Shown here piece by piece: positions 52,440 to 64,000 of a stretch of 64,000 nucleotides of DNA. The notes under the pieces were generated by a model. The model did not search any database, was not told the DNA's origin, and saw nothing but the letters and a program-made list of their open reading frames with translations. The stretch comes from Mangifera indica (taxonomy: Eukaryota > Streptophyta > Magnoliopsida > Sapindales > Anacardiaceae): contig NC_058154.1 of NCBI RefSeq assembly GCF_011075055.1, positions 2,418,001-2,482,000 on the forward strand, given 5' to 3'. The stretch's first letter is position 1; each line of letters begins with the position of its first letter. The position numbers and the translations under genes are program-made.

Positions 52440-52800
52440 CAAATTCATTGATTCATGTATGATGAATGTGTTCATGAGGAGACATCACATGGTTTAATGG
52501 CTCCTTGGGTTTGGTATGCTGGTCCATACATTTCTCTCACATCCTTTTACAAAAATGGTCCAGCCTTTCAGATACATCAAGTTGGTCTTCTTGTTATCTG
52601 TTAGTGATTTTATTGACAGGCCATGGCCCATCTTTGATTAATTTGAAATCCTTTGCCCCACTCACTCATTTGATGTTTACATATTTGACACTCCTCTCCT
52701 CTTATTAATACCACCAACTCCCCAACCACCATCCGTCTACATTACTCCAATCACACCTCACAACTCCTCTCTGCAGTCAATATTAGGTGGTAGCAGATTT
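52440..52800 (+). promoter_or_regulatory. Promoter/leader-like island without a gene
   Basis: This stretch is less AT-rich than its surroundings. It ends with 'ttattaataccaccaactc' followed by a C-rich, G-poor stretch ('ccaatcacacctcacaactc'), resembling a TATA region and a plant 5' leader. It then runs straight into degenerate repeat DNA at about 52790 instead of a coding exon. It may be the remains of a deleted gene. Confidence 0.25.
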
Positions 52801-54748
52801 GAGCAGAGTCGAGCCCAAATAGGGGTTGGATTGAGCTCAACTCAAATCCAAGTAATCCAACTCAAACCAATGATTAGATCACCAGAGAAATTGCTAAAAA
52901 ACGTTTAAAAAATGATCATTAAAGATAATGAAAAAGAAGAATATCAAAGAAAATGAAAAATTTGTTAGAAAATATGAAAAATTGTCAGAGAAGATAAATT
53001 TGTCGTTGACTTTTCAATGAATTACTTGATTCAAGTAAGTTAGACTCAAACTCGAGTTAGGGCTATTTCAACTCATTTGAGCTAAACAACAAGTTGATGA
53101 CCAAGTTGCTTCGATCGAATCTAGTAGTCAACACAACAAATGCTTTTCTCGATTGTATTCTTTTTTATCTAAAAAGCATTATACAAAAACTTCATTTACC
53201 TTTAATATACTCTAATTTGCTAGCTCAAAAAAGCAACATCAAAGAGACGACTAATCATATCATCTACACAAAAAGATAACTTAAAATATAAGTAGATAAT
53301 TTTTCATTCCTAAGAACAAGCTTGATAGATTCAGCTGTTCTTATAATCTTTCCAATGTGTCGTATTCATCTTTTACAATCTTTAAGTTTCATTCCCTCTC
53401 TATCTCATACTTTTATCGGATATCACTTTATACTGAATCAGAATCATGCAATTATCCCTTTTGCATAGAATAAGAATTGGGTTAAAAAACTAGATTCATT
53501 ATCATATTAAGACTTAACATATTTAGTTATGTAATTACATATTATTATACCTCGTCTTATAAACAAAGGATTGTAAAGACGAAAAAGGACAATATTTTTT
53601 ACATACATTCTATCATTCTGTAACTTTACATTAGAATATTTAATAATAAGAAAATACATGAAGTTCTCAAATACTGAGTTTTCACATCATAATTTAGTGT
53701 ACTTCCTGTTGATGAATTGAGGGCAGCCTAATAAATCCAAACTCTCATTTATTAATCTCCATTAAGAACCAAGCTTCTTGGAAAGCATTTGCCCAGTAAT
53801 AGTCAAATTTGAACATTCATTTCAGAAAAAAGACCCATGTTCAAAGATACTTATATAATTAGTGGTTGATATGTCTCATGAAACACACCTAAAAAATAAA
53901 GAAAAAGCTAAGTAAAGCCTATACTAATAAGTAATTGTCAAAATTAATCCAACTAACTTTGTAAGAGTGGTTGGGGGAATGAGCGAGTGGTCACATTCAT
54001 CTTTTAATGGGTGAGATATCATATCTTATAACATTTCCAATCATAATTACTTCATAAATAATACGCTAATTAAATCCTATAATAAAGTGGGTCCAAAATT
54101 ACCATTTCATTATAACTAATGCTCCATACGGTAAACAAGTCGAGTCAAATATTGTTTGGTTTGATGGAACAAGTTTAGGTCTCAAGCTTGAACACAACAA
54201 GCTCTTGAGTATTGTTGACTCGAGCTTGAGTTCAAGAGTTGGAGAATTACGACAAATCTCATAAATTATATATTTATCAATTATTGTTTATATTTAAAGT
54301 TATTAAGTAAAAGTTTAGAGGTGTAAGTACAAGATTTTAAATAATTTAGATTTATTAATATTATACTTCAAATCAAATCGTAAACTTGCAAACTCGCAAA
54401 GTCAAGCAATAATGAATTCGAACTGGACCTAACAATAATCAAACTTAGCAATAATGAACTCATGCTCGGTTTGACAATAATTAAGTTGAACCACTGATAG
54501 TGAATAAAAGATTGACTCGTTTGAAGTCATATATATTTATAAATCAATACTAACAAACTGATGTGTTATTATACGATTAAGTGATTTGAATCAAAGTAAA
54601 CAATTAAAACATAAGTAATATTATGTGTACACACTTTTAGTATATAATTTATATATACAGATAATGTATTATTATGTAACTGAGTGTTATTTTATCTTTA
54701 ATTTAAAATATCAAATCACATAATGGTATATTATCTATATACTCAAAT

Positions 54749-54788
<40 letters not shown>

Positions 54789-55165
54789 TTACAGTTAAAT
54801 TATTTAATTATATAATAATATATTAGTTAGTAATAGTCGATAATGCATACAGGATTGATCTATTATTTTTAACAAATCAAACTCCATGTGACGTCCATAC
54901 TTTATACACTTTTGTTTAATTGTAATTAACACCTCAGCTTAAGAAGCTTAATTATTAATTAATTGTGCTAGAAGGCAAATTAATAGATCTCTCCTTCCCT
55001 TTCATTTCATTTTATTATAGTAAATTATAATAATAAAAAATATTTAATTTTTTTATTTAAAAAAGAAAAAAAAATATGTGAAGCTAGCTTTGCATTTACT
55101 GCATTTGTAATGGTAGATCTCTCTCTCGGTTATGGTGGAGGAAGAAGGTGTAGGTGATTAGTGAA

Positions 55166-58100
55166 ATGATGAACAGGTCGAGGAATATTCCGGCGGGAAT
55201 GCAGTTTCACAGCTACCACCACCACGGCCGGGGTCAAAGCTTGACCGGCGGATTGTCGAAGGACGTGTCCGATGAGAACCAGCTTGACCTTTTCTCCAAG
55301 TCTCGTCGTACTATCTCCATTGCGTCCTCTGATGATTCTTCTGACGGTGAGTGAGCTTGTTTTTGGAGTTCCCTTTTTTTTAGTAAACGGTGCCGTTTTG
55401 GCTTATTTTAGTTATGAAAAAGTAACAGTTTCGGTGAAGTTGGGGAGACTGTCAGTTGGATCAGCAAAATTGGCAAGGAGTGGGATGGATGATCTGCTGT
55501 CGTCTACGGAGGGAGGAAAGCACGATTATGACTGGTATTTTTTTTATTAATCACGTGTTTAATTGAAGTTTGGATCTGAAAATGTTGTAATTTTCTAACT
55601 TTTTGTTTGCTTATTTGAATCTGATATAGCATGAAACTTAGTCATGAACTGAATTGTTTTTGTGTGTTTATTTTTTATTAAGATCTTTAGATACATTTGA
55701 GTTAGCCTTTGCGGTTGATATGACTCCATTTGAGATGTTTAATTGTCTTGAATTAGCTAGAGAATAAGCTAAATATATTTAGATGAAATTTACAAGGGTG
55801 GCCTTGCTTCAGGAGATCCTTGGCTGTGTTGAGTTAACAGCTTACTTTTTTGTTTTTTAATTATATCTGTTTTGAAATTAGGCTTCTTACACCTCCTGGC
55901 ACTCCTCTCTTTCCTTCATCCGATGGAAGTGAATCTCAACCGAACCCAGTTGCTCCTAGAAGCAGTTCCTTGGCTAGATCTGTTTCTACTACAAAGGCTT
56001 CAAGGGTATGTGTTTTGCATCCTTATCTTAACTTTTTCCCCATCCCTGGTTTGTTGAACAGATGCTAGACTTAGTGTTTGCAGTGTCATTGTTCTTTTCC
56101 TTGGGATGGGAGGAGGAGGAGGTGACTCATGAGCGGAGCAGTTGATAAATGTTTAATGAGCCTATAGACAAACAACACAATATTGTTCTGGCTGCTCAAG
56201 ATTTAAAAAGTTGAAAATAATTAATTGAGATTTTAATTTTCTTGTAATTTGGCTTGCATCTAATTAATCTTGAAATTTGTGAGTGTGACTGATTAAAATC
56301 TATATGTCTGTGTGTAATCAGCTTTCAGTTTCACAATCAGAAAGCAACCACTCCACAAGACCGGCCAGAAGCAGTTCATTGACTCGCTCTTCAGTATCTT
56401 CTTCACAATATAGTAATTATTCTTCTAATAGAGGACCTTCAATCCTCAATACTAGCTCAGCTTCAATCTCATCTTACACAAGAGCAGCCTCTCCGAGTAC
56501 ACGTTCTGTATCAAGGCCTTCCACACCATCTTCCCGCCCAACCGCTTCCAGATCTTCAACTCCTTGTAGAACAAGTCCATCTCTTACCAGCTCTTCCATT
56601 GACAGGACCCGACCAACCCAAAATTCAAGACCATCAACTCCAAGTTCTAGGCCGCAAATCCCTGCAAACTTGAATTCCACAGCTTCCCGACCAAACTCTC
56701 GTCCATCAACTCCCACTCGTCGGAATCCAGTTTCCTCCACAAATCCATCAGTGGGTCCTTCAACTTCAGCTGCTCGGGTTATGTCAAATGGGCGCACTTC
56801 TGGACCAGCATCTCGACCAAGCTCCCCAGGCCCCCGAGTGCGGCCTCCACAGCAGCCTGTCGTTCCTCCTGATTTTCCTCTTGACACACCACCAAACCTT
56901 AGAACAACTTTGCCACCAGACAGGCCAGTGTCTGCAGGACGGTCCAGGCCAGGTTCTGTAATTGTAAAGGGAAACCCAGAAAGTACTGGCTCTGTAAATA
57001 TGTCAAGAAGACATTCATCACCTATTGTGACGAGGGGAAGACTCATAGAACCCCCTGGAAGGAGTCGTTCTCTTTCCAATGGGCATGCTGACATACTAGA
57101 GTCTCGAAAGACTGCACACATCTCTGAGTTGTCAATGCGGAAACCTGTGAAGCCCTCATCTACTGTCCCAGAGAGCACTGGATTTGGGAGGACAATATCA
57201 AAAAAATCACTGGACATGGCCATCAGGCATATGGTATGTATTTTCCTCTGCATCATATTGTGATATATTAATTCAGTTGGTTGGAGTGTGAAAACATCAA
57301 GTAGCTTTACTCTATGGTTCGGAATATAGATAAGTGTCTAGAGATTAATTATCTATCCGGTTTCAACTTCATTATTTCTTTTAGTTGGTTTTCTCTCTAG
57401 TGATCACTTTTTTTATCCCTACCAGAACTGAAATGGAATAAAGAAAGAAAAGATACAACAGAATTTTGCCAAATGTTAAGGCTAATATTCAAATTTCATT
57501 CAGCTTTCAAATAAATGATTAGTTATGAAATTTCCATCCAAAAATCCTGTCTCTATGGAGCAAGTGATTTCAAGATGACAATTGAGGATATGACCGACTA
57601 TCATAGAAGTTGGTTATTTCTTGGCTGATGCAATTACTATTGTCTCAGTCATAATGCAACAACATGTGCATTTCTATCAGTCAAAACTTATAATAAACTG
57701 AATGATTAATTTCAAATACAGTTGTTTGGGAGATGACTGAAGAAATCTATTTTTGGTTAGTAGGTTGTTTCTTGCCCATACCAGTTGATGTTTTCACTTT
57801 AAAGATATTAGGTAGTTAATCCCTTCTGTCTGAAGGGGCATCCAATCGGCATAGGTATTTCAGTGGGAGCTTGTATTAATGGCTTGTGTAGTAGCTGCTT
57901 TAGGAGGAAGTAACAGCAGTGGGTTTTGTTATTACTGCCAGTGGGATTTGATCATCTTAGGTTGCAAGTTAATAGAAATTCTTTTCTGCCCTATAAGAGA
58001 AGTTTTATCACTTGGTGTGCATCCTAACCGTATAACTATATCTGATGTAGGATATAAGAAATGGTTCAGGGAGCATTCGACAACTTTCAGGCACCACTCT

Positions 58101-58437
58101 CTTTCCTCAGAGTATTCGATCTGCCCCTTCTAAAACCTATTCTGCTCGGGCTTTGGAATCTGTGAACATCAATGGAGGCCTCCAAAATGGAGGCGTTTCA
58201 GGTAGGGGAAACAGCATCAGCAGAACTGCTGAAAATGGAAATGATGCAAATGATGGACGATACTCTGCAAAGTTGAGTGAAGTAGACATCTATGAAAGCT
58301 CCCGTTATGATGCATTACTGCTTAAAGAGGATTTGAAGAACACAAATTGGCTGCACAGTATTGATGATAAATCTGATCAAGGACTGATTTTCGATAACGG
58401 GCTTGATCCGCTGCCTGAACCCTTTGGCCTCTTATAG
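55166..58437 (+). CDS. Basic Ser/Pro/Arg-rich protein of the plant BPP-like family (At2g40070-like), 569 residues
   Basis: Five exons: 55166-55346, 55429-55534, 55882-56005, 56322-57233, 58051-58437. They sum to 1710 nt with GT/AG borders and consistent phases. Two adjacent in-frame ATGs open it (55166, 55169). Residues 1-60 include a His-rich patch and SRRTISIASSDDSSD. Residues 61-96 include RSGMDDLLSSTEGGKHDYDW, and 96-110 are LLTPPGTPLFPSSD. The large exon 4 (138-441) is low complexity, with repeated RPSTPSSRP/RPSTPTRR units. Positions 442-569 end in an acidic tail, LDPLPEPFGLL. The short conserved DDLLSS, DYDWLLTPPGTP and PEPFGLL blocks around a disordered Ser/Arg core match plant proteins described as proline-rich or microtubule-associated BPP proteins. 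I know of no catalytic domain. The role in microtubule binding is family knowledge recalled with moderate confidence. No lesion seen; it is the only intact gene in the right third. Confidence 0.9.
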
Positions 58438-59412
58438 CATATCTAAGAATTGATTTTTTTTTTTTTTTTTTCTTTGATATTTTTAAATTATATTCTATGC
58501 TATTATAATTATTTGGTTACTCTGGAAGAATGGAATCTGTCAACTTCTATCTCTAAAACACCGGAGTTTAGAGGCTGTTTTTTTCTGCAAAAGTTAATGG
58601 TTATATTATCTGTCTTCAATTATTTGCATCCTGTGCTTCAAATGTGCTAGTGTATCAATCATCGTAGTAACTTTCATGATCATCGTTCTTGGTATCTTAA
58701 TCCATTAAAAACTTTCTATAGGTTTTTGTTCAAATGCAAAAAAATCAACTAGAAGATATATAGGGGTGGATTCGAATTTAGCCAGCTTGGATTGGCTAGC
58801 GGATCAGTTCGAATGAATCAAACTTACGTAATTTTACTACTCATTGAATTTGAGCTTGATACTGACATCAGAGCTTGTCTTGTTGACCATGTTTTCTTCT
58901 CTGTTTGTTTTTTCTTCTTATTTAGTAATTTTTTTTCTTCGACCATTTTTTATCTCCGATAGTATTGTTTACCAATTTGAGCAAACAGATCTCAAACTCG
59001 AATTGGTTATTTTAGATTTGATTTAAAAGAGTTGTTCTTATTTAAGTTTGGTTTAAATTCATCCTAAGTATATCAGGACGTTGTAATATCATTTTCTTTT
59101 GAGAATGCCAACACCCGAAGACCACAGTCACTAGAAAAGCCAACTAGTCCAACAGAGTGGCCATGCTTGTTCCCATCTTGAAATTTCGTTTTATAAATCA
59201 GAATATTGCACGAGTTTCGTGGGTCAAAGGCAAACATGACATATTCAAATCAAGTTTTAGGTTTCGTGGGTCAAAGGCAAACATGAGATGTTCAAATCAA
59301 GTTTTAATGCAAAGAGCATAGTATAAGGAGACAAAGCGGGACAAGCGAGTAGAAAGAAAAAGGCATGCAAGAGCATTGGAAATGTCAAAAGAGACTTTTA
59401 TGTTTGATTTTA
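58438..59412. other. 3' flank and intergenic DNA
   Basis: Holds the 3' untranslated region of the Ser/Pro-rich gene (T-run at 58455-58471). It then has degenerate repeat DNA ('gaatttgagcttgata', 58760-59060) and a 52-bp tandem doublet at about 59210-59310 ('tttcgtgggtcaaaggcaaa'). No gene. Confidence 0.6.
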
Positions 59413-60194
59413 GGCCAAAGGACTTATTGCCACCTCAAGTATGTTGTCTTTTCAACTTTTCACTTATTAATTTTGAAAATCTTAAACACTTATCTATGTA
59501 CAGTTAAAGTTAATAAAACTCTAACAGTTAAAATTTAATCTCCCCCCCAAACTATAAAAATTAAAAGTTTTTCTCTTGGATCAAGTTTTAAAAAATGACA
59601 TTTTTTTCTTAGGATTTAATTTTTAATCTAAGATATCATCACCGGCAACAAAAAGCCTCCAATGTATCACCATGTTCTGATGGTCTTCTCCCCTCCTTTG
59701 AAACTCCGACCAACCAAAATCTCATTTGGGAAGACAAAAAACTTCATCGAGAAGACGAAGTTCTTCGTCTTTCCAAAAGATGACATCAGGGAAGACAAAA
59801 TCTTCGTTTTCATTTTCCTAAACAAGATCTTCATTATTCAAAGTTTTAGAGGAGGGAAGAGAGACCGTCGAAGTATAATGATGCATTAAGGACTCTTTGT
59901 CATCGGTGATGGTGTTAGATTTGATGTCAGAGATTGAAAACTAAACCCTAGAGGAGGAAGTGTCATTTTTTAAAGCTTAGCCTAGAGAAAAACTTTTAAT
60001 TTTTAGGTTTAGGTAGGGAAAAGAAATTAAATTTTAATTTATTCTTAATATTACAGATAAAATGATGATTTTACTTTTGAAACTAACAGACTTAACCCCC
60101 CCCCCCCCCCTGAGTGGGTGTTTAGGATTTTCAAAATTAAGAGATGAAAATTTGAGAAAATAACATATTTTAGATGGAAATAAGTTCTTTGGCC
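59413..60194. mobile_element. Complete non-autonomous MULE (TIR type), 782 bp
   Basis: Ends are GGCCAAAGGACTTATTGCCA (left) and, inverted, GGCCAAAGAACTTATTTCCA (right). Inverted similarity extends roughly 200 bp inward: 'ttaattttgaaaat' then 'cttaaacac', and 'aaaattaaaagtttttctct' then 'aaaaatgaca'. Flanking 9-mers TTGATTTTA (59404-59412) and TTGAATTTA (60195-60203) differ at one base, fitting a 9-bp Mutator target duplication. The interior has a short frame (59662-59889) with a tandem 'gaagac' motif and no transposase. A 14-C run sits at 60097-60110. Confidence 0.88.
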
Positions 60195-61101
60195 TTGAAT
60201 TTATTATGTTTCCTTTTGTCAACTAATGTTGGTTGGAGTGGTTATAACAAACATTTTATTTGCGTTTTAGAGTTTTTTTATGTAAATTTTTAACGATAAT
60301 ATTTTATGTATTAATCGTGGGTATAAATACATAGCACAAATATTAATATATTATCATATAAATAAGTGATTTTGAATTAAAAATAAAATACAGTGTTTTA
60401 ACATCTATCTGATTAGGGTGATAGAGTATATTTTTCTCTCAATTTAGCTATGCTTTGCCTGAAATCTTAGGGTTTAATAATTGCCCACTTATGCAGTTGC
60501 TTTCACTTGAGAGAAAAGAATCTTTGTATAATATTCTATATTTAAAAATATTGATTTAGAATTTGGACAGCAGTGGTTAGTCAAACTAATTTGACCAAAA
60601 TCTAATGGTTAGTTCAATCCAAACTAAAGGCAAAGCTTATTTCAGCCTTTGGATTCAATTGAACATATATCAGAAGACTTAAAACATATGTTATTATGCA
60701 TTGTTTATAAAAAATTTAATTTATATAATTTTAATTATTTCATATTGACATAAATGATTCAATCACCCTGTAAACCAATCATTTAACTAGCACAGTCTAA
60801 CTCTAAAAGCATTATTTATAATATTCTATATCAAATCAACTTGTTGTATTTTTATAGTATTATTTATTTTAAAACATTGTTTTAGAATTTAGGTTAAACC
60901 AGATAATTAAACTAACTCGATTAAGATCTAATGATTGGCTTAATTTAGACGAGTTAAGCTCATTTTAAGTTTTGGATTTGATTGACTTGCGAATGAATCA
61001 ATCAAGCCATCTTATTGACATCATCATAGCTAAAACCAATTATTAAGGATGTCTTTGAGGTGAGATTTGACACATATATCACTAGATTTAAAACATTTAT
61101 T

Positions 61102-61132
<31 letters not shown>

Positions 61133-63600
61133 ATTTTAATTATATCATATTGATGTGGGTGATCAAATCAACCTATGAATCAATTAACGTCTGGTCTAGG
61201 TCCAAAAACATTATTTAAAGTTTATGTGACTCTTCATGTATTTGTGAAACAACAACGGATGACTTCAATTTGTATATTAATTTCATTAATGGAGGTTTCA
61301 ACCACTTTCTATGGTGCCAATGAATTCACACATTAATGTGACACCCCATTTGTCAAATTTATATTGGCAAATCTAATTCAACCATTTCCACTATTGCTGA
61401 TTTGTTTCTATGCACAACAATAATATTCTTGACAGCAAGAGCATTATTAATGGTGATAATAAAGCTTTCATTATGACATCAAATTCTCAATTTTCCCCAC
61501 TAAGTCATTTAATGGATGATATATTTTACCTCTTAAGTCAAGCCCTCCATAAATTCAACACCAACCTCCCATAGGTTGTTAACTTTTCTCAATTTTTACA
61601 TATTTTTAAGTTTTTGACTTTCCAAATTATATAGATGTGATTTGATTAAAAATTGCTAACATCTTGACCGATGTTGTCTATTTATCTATTACAGTTTTAT
61701 TTTTGAGGTTTCATACGATTTAATCATTCTTTTCTTATCATTTTTAAGTAATTGAGATGTTCATAAATACTAAATATCTCTTTTGTATTTTAATAATATG
61801 ATATGGCAGTCGAATTATGCATTAAATTATATATTGAAATCTTAATTTTTTGTATCGTGTATTGATACACTTTTTAAAATATAAAATAATAATATATTAA
61901 TAAAAAATTCTAATTGACACGTCATTATTTTAAAAAATATTGTAAACACTCATCAAATTTTGAAATTTCTTATATATATCCTTACTACATCATCACTTTC
62001 TTTAAAAAAGTGTATCGATTTATATCGATAATATGAATCATATCGTAAAATACGTATCGTATCGTATGATACATTTATTATATTGCATTAATTTGATACA
62101 TATTATGATATTTATAATTTTTCATTCGTTTTGTATCATAGGACAGTGATAACTATGCTGAGAAATACTATTTAATTTTCTTCACTCCAATGTTTATCAT
62201 CACTTCCACACATGGAAGCACTAGCATGGGGCTTAAGGCATCACTTTATGGGCACCACGTCACAATTCAACTTTGTACCTTTTTCATTTGTAGCATCCAA
62301 AGCTTAATGTACCACAAAATGGCTCCATACATTTCATGATTTATACTTTCTAAGATGACATTCCTCTATTATAGTTTAATACAAAGATGTTATATCCTGT
62401 TATCCCATTTGGAGATTGAAAACCAATAATGAGTGAAAATATGAAATGACCCACCATTAGATTTTGCATAATTTTCTCCTCAAAACTTCCCAAACAATCC
62501 ACCAACCATAGAACAATCCACTAACCATAGGAGTTGGGTGAGCATGATGGACTTGAATTATCACCATCAACCCATAGTTTTATTTTTTTTTTTAAAAGAA
62601 TTTTGTAGTGGGTCATGTAATAATTGTGTGATAGAATCAAATTTATACCACAACTTCCTGGTTAATGACTTATCACTCTTTTGAAATTCTATTAAAGGGA
62701 CACTGTCAATTATGATTATTAGTATTTTATGATATATAATATATGTTATACAACATGATATAATACATGTAATAATGATATGTATTTTAAAATATATCAA
62801 AAATTGATATGATACGGTAGATATATTTTATGATACGATATACGTTATTAATACAAATTGATATATATTTTTTAAAAGGTGACGATATGACAAGAGTATA
62901 TTTAAGAAATTTTAGAGTTCCAAGGAGAGTTTATGATATCTTCCAAAATGACTGTGTAAATTTTATTATTTTTAAAAATTAATTATGATATAATACGTGA
63001 TTTGATTATTATATTGTCAACCTTTATACTACCGAGATATAATAAAACTATAAAACTATACGTACTAATAATGAATGATAATTTATATACTAATGATAAC
63101 ATATTATAATGTGATCGAGATTTTGAATATAAAATAGTATTCAATCATATAGTTACACATCATTATTTTTTATACATAAATTATTACTTATTGTTTGTGA
63201 GTATAAGCTTCTATCATATTTGTGAATTTTAACTTATTTAATATAATAATTATAAATTTAATTACTATAAATTAAATTTATTTATCTAAGCAATATAAAT
63301 GAATCTCTGTTAAAAAGAAAAATCTAAACTTTACAAACAGAAGTTCCAATTTTGCTGAATTTTAATTGTTTTCTTATTGACAAATTTGAAAGTAACTTTA
63401 AGTGACAACTTGCTATTTTTGCTTTCAGAGAGGATTGAGTTCATTTTCGCCACCTATTAGATTGTCAGGAATTGATGAAATTGACATGATTTCTGGTTCC
63501 TTTATTGGGTGGCTCCCCATATTTAATTATTTACTTTGAGTCCATTAATGAATTTGGTAGAGCTCCAGTTGAGCTTTATATAGTCTTTGTGTTAATGTTA
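60195..63600. other. AT-rich intergenic DNA with decayed repeats
   Basis: No gene. It includes a (TA)n run at 61109-61132 and two blocks rich in 'gatacgatatc'/'gtatcgtatgatac' phrases (61840-62150 and 62740-62900) that look like relics of one dispersed repeat family. Phrases like 'aaccaattatta' and 'gtgacacccc' belong to no element I can name. Confidence 0.55.
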
Positions 63601-64000
63601 ATGTAAATGTAGCATCGAGATCTGCGTTTTCATGCTTCGTTGGCTTCACGCAGAAACTTTCGAACTCCTTCGAATTGAAAGCTTTCGAATCTCCAACTTC
63701 TACTTACTTTTTAGCGTGCGTGTAACTCAAGTTTTGCCGTTAAAGCTATCGATTTTACCCTCTTTTCATATGTTTTTGTGTTCCATTTTTACGTTAAGCC
63801 ATGGCTTGTTGCTGCCTTCTTCAAGCTTCTGCTTCATGACAAGAGCAATCCCAGGTAGTGTTTCAGTCTCTTTCTTTGATTTTGGTTGTGGATTTGTTTT
63901 TCTTTTGCTCCTGGAGATTTAGACTACATTTTTACAAGTGTTATTAAAAGGGGGATTTTTAGGATGAATGTGGGTGTGTTTTGAGGAAAGTTTGGTGGGT
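63600..64000 (+). other. Possible 5' end of a further gene running out of the window
   Basis: GC content rises and pyrimidine-rich leader-like sequence appears ('ctccttcgaattgaaagct', 'cttcttcaagcttctgcttc'). Two start candidates: ATG at 63801 (Kozak-like 'gccATGGct', short frame), and ATG at 63836 followed after 19 bases by a splice-donor-like CAG/GTAGTG. No protein family is recognised, so this is only a candidate leader or first exon. Confidence 0.3.

Larger units (their letters stand above)
50831..55165. other. AT-rich intergenic DNA left of the Ser/Pro-rich gene
   Basis: No gene seen. It contains the minisatellite at 51370-51765, dispersed low-complexity repeats with 'gagttcgagtttga'-like phrases (51770-52340, 52780-53110, 54130-54560), and a TA run at 54755-54782. 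A stretch at 52440-52800 has the composition of a plant promoter and leader. The promoter of the gene at 55166 should lie in about 54600-55140; CT-rich 'ctctccttcc' and 'ctctctctcgg' precede the start codon. Confidence 0.55.

Noticed and set aside
56474..57256. 260-codon open frame antisense to the Ser/Pro-rich gene
   Set aside because: It mirrors the biased codons of exon 4 on the other strand. The sense frame has consistent splice sites and conserved blocks.
59662..59889. 75-codon frame inside the 782-bp element
   Set aside because: It lies in the middle of a non-autonomous transposon, is short and resembles no transposase or host gene. Probably chance.

Overview
This is eudicot plant nuclear DNA. 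Genes are split by short AT-rich GT/AG introns, intergenic DNA is AT-rich and full of degraded transposons, and the recognisable proteins are plant families: a 20-exon LRR receptor kinase of subfamily VIII-1 (like Arabidopsis At1g06840), an NPH3-domain relic, a VSP-type acid phosphatase relic and a basic proline-rich protein. The species cannot be named from the sequence.

Layout. Positions 1-22200 and about 25433-46188 are two copies of one tandem segmental duplication of at least 22 kb, both in the same orientation. Each copy holds, in order: an LRR receptor kinase on the minus strand, about 3.5 kb of flanking DNA, a 0.5 kb hAT-like element with 8-bp target duplications, a 9 kb Mutator-like transposon, and the start of an NPH3 pseudogene. 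Copy B of the kinase (25382-33170) reads through 20 exons into a 951-residue protein with no lesion found. Copy A (1-7711) has two nonsense codons and two destroyed splice acceptors, all in the ectodomain half, and its last codons lie outside the window. It is a recent pseudogene.

The Mutator-like element (12198-21451 and 36525-45437) is flanked by the 9-bp direct repeat TTTTTTAGG. It has long terminal inverted repeats loaded with 20-bp minisatellite units. It carries two convergent, decayed genes: a MULE transposase (minus) and a DUF1985 plus Ulp1-like cysteine protease gene (plus), an arrangement like the Kaonashi group of MULEs. In both copies the catalytic Cys of the Ulp1 domain is replaced by Tyr.

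Between the duplicated units lies a complete miniature retrotransposon (TRIM) of 575 bp: two 250-bp LTRs around only 75 bp, with a tRNA-iMet-like primer site, a G-rich tract and a 6-bp target duplication. LTR-like relatives sit in introns of both kinase copies.

The right third (46-64 kb) is single copy. It has a long TA microsatellite, a multiply broken acid phosphatase pseudogene (47389-49045), a possible CACTA transposase remnant, a 40-42-bp minisatellite, one intact five-exon gene (55166-58437, 569 residues, basic Ser/Pro/Arg-rich protein), a complete 782-bp non-autonomous MULE with 9-bp target duplication (59413-60194), and AT-rich intergenic DNA that may lead into another gene near 63.6-64 kb. 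The only two genes that look functional are the copy-B receptor kinase and the Ser/Pro-rich protein. They show no sign of acting together.
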